A DNA stretch of 64,000 bases, taken from assembly GCA_015060975.1 (NCBI GenBank), contig SUXI01000013.1:1-64000 (forward strand), written 5' to 3'. The notes under the pieces are model-generated. The model ran no database searches. It saw only the letters and a list, made by a program, of their open reading frames with translations, and was not told the origin of the DNA. Made by a program: the position numbers and the translations under genes. Each line of letters starts with the position of its first letter. Positions within the stretch are counted from its first letter, which is position 1. The DNA is from Bacteroidales bacterium. Lineage in GTDB: Bacteria; Bacteroidota; Bacteroidia; Bacteroidales; Muribaculaceae. Positions 53,880 through 63,100 of this stretch are shown here, in pieces.

Positions 53880-54413
53880 ATGAAAAAGATTAAATTTTTA
53901 TTTATCGCGACAATCTTATCAATGTTTGTAGCTTCATGCGCATCAAGCGATAACAATAAAAACGTTCAGGATTCTGTCATAGTCGAATCTGAGGTAGTTG
54001 CTTCTAACGATAGTGTTGATGCTACAAGCAATAATGCCAATGCCGTTATCACATATACCGACAAAGCTACAAATAAAGTAATATTACAAGAAATTCCAGC
54101 CAATGGTTTGGTCACACCTGCGACCGTACAAGCTACAGGTCATGTAACTGTGATTGAGTTTGGCGCCACCTGGTGTGGTCCCTGCAAACAAGCCAAACCT
54201 ATCGTTGAGGAACTTGCCGCAAAATATTCAGGTAAAGCCGAATTCCTTTATGCCGACATCGAAAAATGCGCAAAAACAGCCGAAGCATTTGGCGTAGGAC
54301 AAAACATACCGGTTGTCGTTGTCGCAACTCCCGATGGAAAATTTGAGGTCGTTACCAGTCTTGGTGACATTAAATCACAACTCGAAAACAAGATTGCCAC
54401 CGCCATCAAATAA
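53880..54413 (+). CDS. Thioredoxin-fold lipoprotein
   Basis: 177 residues. Lipobox Cys20 (VASC), a Ser/Asp/Asn-rich linker, then a thioredoxin domain with the active-site pair Cys99/Cys102 (WCGPC) and cis-Pro in NIPVVVV. It reduces or isomerises disulfides in the periplasm from a membrane anchor. Two hairpins follow. Confidence 0.92.
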   Translation: MKKIKFLFIATILSMFVASCASSDNNKNVQDSVIVESEVVASNDSVDATSNNANAVITYTDKATNKVILQEIPANGLVTPATVQATGHVTVIEFGATWCGPCKQAKPIVEELAAKYSGKAEFLYADIEKCAKTAEAFGVGQNIPVVVVATPDGKFEVVTSLGDIKSQLENKIATAIK

Positions 54414-54418
54414 TCAAC

Positions 54419-54483
54419 ATTGCAATAAATTCTTTATTGCAATACAAAGAGGTGAGTCAAAATTGAGATTGACTCACCTCTTT
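54419..54483 (+). terminator. Tandem hairpins after the thioredoxin gene
   Basis: First hairpin ATTGCAATAAA/TTTATTGCAAT (54419-54443, 3-nt loop); second AAAGAGGTGAGTCAA/TTGACTCACCTCTTT (54446-54483, 8-nt loop), a 15-bp perfect stem ending in T. The second is the likely terminator. Confidence 0.8.
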
Positions 54484-54569
54484 CTTCGGTTTCAAAATAT
54501 CATTAAATCCTTTTAGACATTTAATGTTACTGTAGCTCCAATGCCCTTTTATAGTTAAATATCAGGAAA

Positions 54570-54977
54570 TTATTTTTTCATTTCTTGTTTCCACTCTCCA
54601 TCGACCAATACCATATTGAATTTTTGAGTGTCAACAGAGCCATCGCCATAAGTTACGTCGTATTTTACTTTTGCAGTTTTACCATCTTCGGCAAGTTCTT
54701 CACTAACAAGAGTGTATGATTCAATACCGCCTTTCTTTTCCATTTGCTTTTCACCTTTATCTTTGAACAAAGACACATACATTTGTTTTGCTTGTTCAAT
54801 TTCTTCGGGTGTTGCATTCTCGCTCATCTTGATTGTTTCAACAAAACCTTCATAGTCTTTGGCTTTGATTAGTTCAATACATTCAGCTGCCGCACCTGCA
54901 GGAGTTGCCGAATCACCACCACACGATGTTGCCATTAAAGCAAACACACACACTAAAACAAAAAATAGTTTCTTCAT
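54570..54977 (-). CDS. DUF4878-like lipoprotein
   Basis: 135 residues from MKKLFFVL. Lipobox ends at Cys (ATSC, about residue 18). The mature part (AECIELIKAKDYEGFVETIK ... VKYDVTYGDGS ... MVLVDGEWKQ) fits the DUF4878/NTF2-like lipoprotein group. Function unknown. It lies 33 nt downstream of the YiiX-like gene on the same strand. Confidence 0.82.
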   Translation of the reverse strand: MKKLFFVLVCVFALMATSCGGDSATPAGAAAECIELIKAKDYEGFVETIKMSENATPEEIEQAKQMYVSLFKDKGEKQMEKKGGIESYTLVSEELAEDGKTAKVKYDVTYGDGSVDTQKFNMVLVDGEWKQEMKK

Positions 54978-55010
54978 AATCAAACTGTGTTTAAGAGTTA
55001 ATAAATAGAG

Positions 55011-55631
55011 TTAGTAAATAAATATTGATTTAAGTTTATTATTATGATATATGTCTGACGGCATTATATAATCATTGCTCATTCCCGGCACATTAATTGA
55101 CGTTATCCGACCTTGCGCAAGGTCAACTCCTATCTTTTCATATAAATGTTGCAATAATTCGGTACAATAAAGTTTTGTAGTATCTGATAAATCATAATTA
55201 TGGTCAAACGGCACTTTTTGGCACACCTTTTCTATTGCAAATTTGCTTAATAAACTTCGTTGCGAAGAATCCAAGTCCATTCTTAAAATTTCACCCTTTT
55301 CAGCAACCTCAGGCGCAAAGAATCTTTCAATAGATTCAATTACGATTAAATCATAATTTGGATTTTTAGCGTTCTCACCTGGAACAGAGTGAACAACCAT
55401 CAACCCACTATCACTATCCACAACAATTCCTACATGAGAATATTTACCATCTACATCATTATACATCACAACTTCACTCACCATGCTTTCACCTCGACGA
55501 AATGCAATATCACCGGGTAGAAATTGTTCTATAGGAACTATTGGAACTTGTCGAGACTCCGATACCGTGCATTGCATCATCGTCATTGTTGAAATGATTA
55601 TAATTAAATATTTAACTACAGTATTCATCAT
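55011..55631 (-). CDS. YiiX-type permuted NlpC/P60 cysteine hydrolase lipoprotein
   Basis: 206 residues with lipobox Cys21 (MMQC). Circularly permuted papain fold: FLPGDIAFRRG, His66 (YSHVGIV), and Cys156 (LYCTEL) after FDHNYDL. Such enzymes cleave peptide, amide or lipid bonds in the envelope; the substrate is unknown. Start at 55631 or at the next Met. Confidence 0.87.
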   Translation of the reverse strand: MMNTVVKYLIIIISTMTMMQCTVSESRQVPIVPIEQFLPGDIAFRRGESMVSEVVMYNDVDGKYSHVGIVVDSDSGLMVVHSVPGENAKNPNYDLIVIESIERFFAPEVAEKGEILRMDLDSSQRSLLSKFAIEKVCQKVPFDHNYDLSDTTKLYCTELLQHLYEKIGVDLAQGRITSINVPGMSNDYIMPSDIYHNNKLKSIFIY

Positions 55632-55752
55632 GCTTTATCATGGCTTTAACATTACAAATATAGTATAATATCGTCACAAATTTTGCGTCATTTCAACAAA
55701 TTTAAGGTGCATTTTATCAAAATTGGGGTAAAAAGCGGATATTTTATCAATA

Positions 55753-56787
55753 TTATTGTTTTGTGGCTTTGTATAAATTCTGTCGATATTTTGATGGCGT
55801 TACACCATATTTCTTGTTAAATGCTCTACGAAATGTTGACAACGAATTAAAACCTGACAAAATTGCCATCGCTTCTATCGAAAGCGTCATATCATTTCTC
55901 ATTAAATTTTCGGCATATTCTAATCGTAAATTATTTACATAATCAACAAACGAGGAATTACAACTATGATTTAAAAAATCGGAAAGGTAACTGCGATTGG
56001 TACCTATTTGTCGAGCAACCTCTGCAATAGAGATTTCAGGATTGAGATAAGCCTGTTCTACTTCCATTAATTGACTAAATGAATCGGCAAATGGATATTC
56101 ATGAACCGGAGTCGAATTCTCAGCTACAAAATCAGGTTCTTCAACTAATTGTTGCTCGGTATATATATTCTCTATTGTATAGAATATAACAGCCCATGCC
56201 ATTCCCGACACAATATAATACACTATATCCGACATTGGTTGATACAACACACACGATAACACCCATGCAAAAAATCCCACAACTAAAGAATTAACCAATA
56301 TAAAAGCCGCACGTCGATTTGGATAATTTCGAGGCATTTTGTTGCATTGTATAGCTGTATATATCACTATAAACAATGCGTATGCTATAGTTAAAGCTAA
56401 TGACAAATACACGATCACCGATGATGGTGCGATATTATATATTACAAACAACAACACAAATGGGGATATAGCTATCATTGTTTTTGTCCAATTTAACCAC
56501 TTTGGGTGAATTACTTCCATTTGAAAAATCACACAAAATGGTATCGTCAATTGGTCGGTCATTGTAATCCAATTAAGATGTTCTTGAGAAATCACTACCT
56601 CATTATGATAAATCATTAAATCTTTAACATGAAGTAACACCCAAAAAGTCAACATCAAACCCAAAAACAATTTTATCCTTATTCGTGGTTGGCTCAACAA
56701 CTTTATTGAAAAAAGTGTCAGCAATAAAAAGTGAGCTCCTTGCGTAAAAAACAGCAATATATTATTTCCTATCAAACCTTCAATCAT
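55753..56787 (-). CDS. AraC-family regulator with N-terminal membrane domain
   Basis: 344 residues from MIEGLIGNN (56787), chosen because two TATATTTG boxes (56815-56808 and 56824-56817) lie inside the longer frame. Seven predicted helices (about 10-225) are followed by a C-terminal AraC DNA-binding pair of HTHs (EISIAEVARQIGTNRSYLSDFLN ... LSIEAMAILSGFNSLSTFRRAF, read in pieces). A membrane-bound sensor-regulator; signal and target are unknown. Confidence 0.92.
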   Translation of the reverse strand: MIEGLIGNNILLFFTQGAHFLLLTLFSIKLLSQPRIRIKLFLGLMLTFWVLLHVKDLMIYHNEVVISQEHLNWITMTDQLTIPFCVIFQMEVIHPKWLNWTKTMIAISPFVLLFVIYNIAPSSVIVYLSLALTIAYALFIVIYTAIQCNKMPRNYPNRRAAFILVNSLVVGFFAWVLSCVLYQPMSDIVYYIVSGMAWAVIFYTIENIYTEQQLVEEPDFVAENSTPVHEYPFADSFSQLMEVEQAYLNPEISIAEVARQIGTNRSYLSDFLNHSCNSSFVDYVNNLRLEYAENLMRNDMTLSIEAMAILSGFNSLSTFRRAFNKKYGVTPSKYRQNLYKATKQ

Positions 56788-56923
56788 CAATAAATATTTT
56801 ACATTTGCAAATATAGCAAATATATTATCATATTTATACAATAGAGAATCCACATCGTAAAAACTTAAAACAAGATTTTAGTAAAAAAAACGTGAAAATA
56901 GAGAATAAGCTAAAAAATTAATG

Positions 56924-56931
56924 TATCTTTG
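56924..56931 (+). promoter_or_regulatory. -7 box of tRNA-Gly
   Basis: TATCTTTG 13 nt upstream of the mature tRNA end; no TTTG at the -33 position. Confidence 0.6.
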
Positions 56932-56943
56932 CAGAATATTATT

Positions 56944-57016
56944 GCGGTAATAGCTCAGTTGGTAGAGCATCAGCTTCCCAAGCTGAGGGTCGCGAGTTCG
57001 AGTCTCGTTTACCGCT
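56944..57016 (+). tRNA. tRNA-Gly (anticodon CCC)
   Basis: A 73-nt cloverleaf: acceptor GCGGTAA/TTACCGC with discriminator T, anticodon stem TCAGC/GCTGA with loop TTCCCAA (anticodon CCC), T-loop TTCGAGT. CCA not encoded. Confidence 0.95.
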
Positions 57017-57050
57017 CTTATGTAAGACAAACTAATATAAAACCTTGAGA

Positions 57051-57083
57051 AAACCTCCCACTGTTGAAGTGTGAGGTTTTTTT
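57051..57083 (+). terminator. Terminator after tRNA-Gly
   Basis: 12-bp stem with one mismatch (AAACCTCcCACT with AGTGtGAGGTTT) and a run of seven T. Confidence 0.8.
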
Positions 57084-57100
57084 ATTAGGTAGCATCAAAT

Positions 57101-57134
57101 AAGAAATGCCCACTTTTAATAGTGAGCATTTCTT
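57101..57134 (-). terminator. Terminator after the subtilase gene
   Basis: 14-bp stem with one mismatch (57101-57114 with 57121-57134), 6-nt loop, 25 nt beyond the stop of the subtilase. Confidence 0.75.
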
Positions 57135-57159
57135 AAATATTATCTCTTTTCAGAGTGGA

Positions 57160-60100
57160 TTATTGCTTTACTATCGGATATACCGATACTCCTTCTTTTG
57201 TAGAGACTTTAAGCAAATATAAGCCTATAGGGAGAGACTCTACATTTATTGATTCAACTTGCCCATTTACACAAGTTCCGGTCTTATCATAAACGATTTT
57301 TCCGTTTGCTCCATATATGCGATAGTTGACATCATCGCTATTAAAGTCACATTCCACATTTAACATTGAAACAACCGGGTTAGGATAAACCTCGACTTTT
57401 GAATCTATATTAACATTATCAATACCACTATCTTCGGTAACTTCAAGTTCAAACGCATATACCGCTTGAGCCCCTGCCGGGTCGGTGGCTGTAATGCGCA
57501 CAATTACTATACCCACATTGTCACCTACAAAGATAACGCTGCGATCGGCTTTATATGCAGTAACCACTCCGGTAGCCGATAGGGTCAACTCATACATAAG
57601 CTCATCACCATCGGGGTCAACAAAGAAATCATCAAAAGTAATAATATCACTTGTTGTAGTTTTCTTCATTTTCATATAATCGGTGGTAGCGACCACTTGT
57701 GGGGCACGGTTAGAGTCAATCACAAGATAATTTGCCACCGATTGCGACTCATTATTCATCGTGTCGGTTGCTGTAACCGAGAGAGTATATGAACCGGCAT
57801 CACCATAGGTTGGTGTCACATCAACCGAAATGAGCAACTGCGATGCTGTGGCTTCTATTGTCGCCATTTGTCCATCTTCGGCTATTGACACAACCACATC
57901 TGTATTATCTGCCGCTTTTATTGACGATATTTTTGATAATTTTCCTGAATCGTCAAGTCTGATAGTGAATCCATCTCCATCGGGTTCGGTAACATTAAAT
58001 ACAACTGTCGTTAAAGCACCTTCCTTAGCATAAATGTAATTAGATGGCCCCTCCACTACCGGCGCTCCGTTCTTATCCAACCATATCGGGAAGTTTACAA
58101 CCGGCTGTTGCGGATCATTTGATTTAATCACAAGCATAGCTTTATTCCCCTTTTCTAAAGGAGCCGATGCTGCGTCAAGTCCAAATTTAACATTAAATGA
58201 CTCTCCCGGAGCAATAGTCCCCGATTTATCGGCTTCGGGATTGAGCATTTTCACCCATGCATAACCCTCTTTTGTTTCCAAACATGTCATTATATAACCA
58301 AGAGAGCCATATTGTTCTTCAAACATTGTAGCCACGTCAAACCATCCATATCCCTCAACATATCCCATGAATCGGTTACTTTCCACGCCTTCTTCTTTGA
58401 AAGATAGATAAGCCGGATATTCAACGCCTACAGGATAAGTTATCACAACATAGAAGTCTTGACCGGGTGCCATATAAACCGCTCGATCCAATGGTATAAC
58501 CACAAAACTTGCTGTTTCAAGCTCATCGATATGGAAAGTACCCTTTCCTAATACTGTGGTTCCTTCAACATCGTTACCTTTGATTATCTCAACCTTAATA
58601 TCAACATCTTTCAGGTCGGCTATATAAGTGGCTGTGTAGATGTGTGAAATATTAAAGCCGCTATCGGGAGCCACATAATAGGTTGCTGCCTTGTATTCAC
58701 CAAATGTATTACCTGTACCATACTGATAAGTAGTATTGTTTCCGGTAGCTGTCGAATAATAAAGCGCATTACGATATGGAAAATCTTTAGGAGCGTCCAA
58801 TAACGAAACCTCAGCTTTTTCAAATGCTTTCACAGGAGTCTTGATTTTTTGGCGAAGGACAGAGTCGGCTTCAGCCGATAAAATTCGGGCAACCATAGCC
58901 GGGGCTATGCCACCGCCATCTAAGTCTTCATCTTCTACAACTTCGCCTTCTCCGGTTGGATCGAGACGAAGCTCGTATGATAACTTATATTCTCCGTTAT
59001 TACTAATTTTAACCGAGTCGGTGCCCACATACTCGTCAGATACATTTGCTACCCTAATCTCCTCTTTATCTAAAGACATCACCGGAGCAGGAGTAACAAT
59101 AAACCGGATATTTACAACCGCCGAATCGTTGTCATTATAGAAGAATGTCAACGGAACATCGTATGTGCCTACTTGGCTTGCAATATCATACATTACAGGA
59201 ACCGACACCCCTTGAGGTGATACACCTACTGTAATAGGAGTATAATCATAATATTGCGTCCATGATTTATTTCCGGTGGGTTCACCTGTAATCCAATCAA
59301 CCTCTTCAGCCTCATAATAAGTCATAAACAATGGATACCAAACCATTTCACCTGTCCACCAATCTTCTGATTCGTATCCGGGACCTCCGTTTTTAATATG
59401 AGTGATTGTGAATGGTGCAGTACCTTCATTTACAATGTTGAAGAATGCCTCGTAGTTGGCTCCCATTTGTGTAATAGGTCCCGCCGATGGGTCATCATAG
59501 TGACCAACTACACGTTCCACAATGATAGAATCGGTTGGAAATACCGGTTTGGCTTCACCTGTAATGGTGAGATTGATAGGTATTTGAATCTTTTCTCTGC
59601 CCGGAACATTGGTATTGATGTCGATATTACTATTGTATTGACCTGCCAATTTATCGGTGAGCACATCAATGTCAACAACACGACTACCTTCAGAAACGAC
59701 AGTATTTTCAACCACCGGGAAAAATTGGACAGCGTTGTTGAATGCCACATAGCGTTCAGGAATGCGGATTCCCTCAGTACCATCTTCGTTAGAAAGACCG
59801 GCAAGACCAAAGATTCCATAAATGATAGCATATTCACCATAACCTTTGTATTGATACTTGAACGATCCATCTTTCTTCATGATGAGCTGATAACAAACAC
59901 CCATATTCATAGAGTTTCCATATTCCATCCATGATACGACAACCATATCGTCGGTCATATAGTGATAAGTCCCGGCAGTCTTGCTTTGGTCGCAAGTGTG
60001 GAGCCCCCAATATGGTGCGATAATATTTGTATAAACAGTACCTCCGGGGAACTCCGCAGGGGGTTCGGGCCAAATCTTGTCATCGTTACGTTTAGTGAAT

Positions 60101-63100
60101 GACACAAAACCGGTGTTGTAAATATACATCTTGTTGTATTTCTTGCCATAGAATGGGAATTCAAATGGAAGTGTCACTTCAACATAGTCGTTGGCGTTGT
60201 AGTATGTGAAATTGTTTTGTTTGCCAAGACCGGTAGTTTCGATATCAATCCATTCAAATGAGACACTCTTGTCATCAACTGAAGCGCTATAAGAGTAGGC
60301 AACATTTGTGACATCGCCAAGATCGCTGAATGAGAAATATTCAGGGTTTGGAGTAATCGAGTAAACAAGCGATTCATTACCCGTATTGGTAATTGTTAAC
60401 GGTTTCTTCAATGGAGTTCCACTCAAAAGAACTGAATCGATAGATGAATAATTCAACTCAATTTCAGGACAACCTATAACAGTCCCTTTCACTAAAGCTG
60501 TAGTATTACCGGCATTGGTTTTGATTTCGATATTATCGGCATAGCTGCCTTCTTTATCGGTAGGTAATGTGATTATTACATCTTTAGAAAGACCTGCAGG
60601 AATCTTAAAACCATTGATTGATTTAAGTGTCACAACACCACTTGCTGCATATACAGTGTCAACAACCAATGTATCGGTACCAGTATTTTTGATTGTCAAT
60701 GGCAACTGTGCCACAGATGTACGGAATACTTCACCAAAATCAATTGTTTCATTTTCAAGTGCCAATTGCGGAGCAAGAGTGCTACCGATAATGTTTGCTT
60801 CGAAGCGAACGTGTGAAGTACCATTGTATGGATCATTGCTCATTACAATGAGATTATTGAATGTAGCACCCGCAAACATTGAACCATTAGCTTTAAGTGT
60901 TGCGATGAGATTGATGCTTTCTCCCGGATTCACGATTCCATACGGGTTGGTCAATGCTGTAATGAAATTGGGTTTAGGCGCTAAGAACTTCACCGATGAT
61001 TGGTTGGTGAAATATGCGTAAACATCACCAGCCGGGTCATCATTTGTTGACCAATAATCGGCAATGTCGGCCGATGTAACAGTCAATGGGTCTTTACCTT
61101 CTCCGTCCAAGATACCGCAATAAAGAGTAGAACCGCCTTGGAATAGATTCATTGACATTGGATCATAGCTATCGTAGAAAATTTCAATATCACCGGTTGT
61201 AGAAAGTGCGATGCGGAATGATATTGGGGTATATTCCTGGTCATAAACCAATGCCAATACATTCTCATAATTTACCACAAATTTACCATCTTGTTTAGCG
61301 TATGATATTTTTGATTGTGGTCCCATAGCCAATTGATAACCATATGCCGAGATATATGGAACACCTTCAAGTCCGTATGCACTTTCGCTCAATGGGCTAC
61401 GATAAGCATATTCACCTGTGCCGAATGCGATACCCCCATAGCTTGTGATATATGCATATTCGTAAGTCTTGCCATAGAATGGGAATGCAAAACCGATAGC
61501 GATTTGTTTTGATAAATATGTATTATCATCGTAAGACGAAGTAATGTCGGTGCTACCTATTAGCAATGGTTTGCCATCGTATGTGAAATCAGTCGCTCCA
61601 TTGAGATTGGTAGTTGCGACATATCCAAAACGGTGAGCGGCCTTGCCTTGATTTTCGAGTTGACGATCAGAGAATTTAGGGAATACATATTCCAATGGAT
61701 AATTTCCCTCGTTTTTAATTGAAAATTCTTTAGTAACAGCAGTCGAGTCAATATCAAGTGCACCAACATCAATAGTATCGGGAGCTATTGCTATTTTTGC
61801 CGGATCGGTTGCTACACCAGTAACCGTGATCTTAAATTCTGAGTTGTCAGCATGTTTAAACACAATATTTCCTGTATGGCTTCCGGCTGATTGTGGAGCA
61901 AATGTCACATCAAAAGTAGTATAAGCGCGAGCAGGGAACCCACCATTTATATATGTAGGAGCTTTAAAGTGCTCAGAAGTTGAAGATATGCGATTGCCAC
62001 TCAATGCCCCATAGTAGCCAAACGCTCCATAACCCTCATTAAACACTTCAACAGTAAGTGTCTTGCTTTCGCCCACAAGGAGATTACCAAAATTTACAAC
62101 TTTGGCAGGAGTCATTGCCGGAGCATTGCCACTAACTGTCATTGTAACAGGAATGACAATAGTATTTTTTTCACTTTCATTTGTGTTAAAGTGAATATTG
62201 AATTTATATGTACCATTAACAAGTGGTTGACCATCGGTTGCCATAGTAACTACTTGAGTTTCGCCATATTTCACTTGTCCTTGAGACGGAGTGAGTGTCA
62301 TGAGTTTTTCCCATGCGGGGTTTTGGCTCACTGCAGTGATTGCCCAACCGGCTTTGTTGGCAATTGTTTCATAATTTGAGCCTCTCAGCGCATCGGTCAT
62401 AGTTATCCAGGTTTTTCCCATGTCGGTACTCATATATGAGTAAGAAGAGAACACTTCATCTTCAACAGTCGCAAGACCAAGAGGATAGTCTTTTTGTCCT
62501 GCAGGGAAGTGAACAACCACCCAGAATGATTCTCCAGGAGCAAAATACATTTGTTCATCAGGACGCATAATGCCATCAGAGTAAAAATAAGGAGTAAACT
62601 CTTGAATAAGAGTAGCATTAGAGATATTACTACCTTTATAAATTTGGAATGTCGGATTCTCGCCATAGATACTATTCACTTTCAACGCTGTAAGGTTAAA
62701 TCCATCGGGATATTTCTCAGCATCAACATAAAACCATTGCGCCATTGATTGTGGCAGTGATAGGTCTTCATCTCCGACATAGGCATAAATCGAATTGAAA
62801 TATTTAAACTCTATGGGATATTCCCCGGCGATATAATCAGATGTTTTAAATATAGTATTGGTTGCAAATGGCTTGATACCAAGTTTGCCTTTATATGCAG
62901 TCAATGCTCCGGGAGCGGCCTTCGTTACCGACCGGGTAGAAACTGTGTATTGAGATGTTCCAATATAGGCATTCCATTTCAACAAACCTTCATCATCATT
63001 ACCAATAGTAAACGTAGCACCGCCTTGTGTTTCGGGCTTTACTGTAAATGACATTGTTGTTTTGTCAACTGTCATTTTCGGACCGGCATTAGTAGTTGCT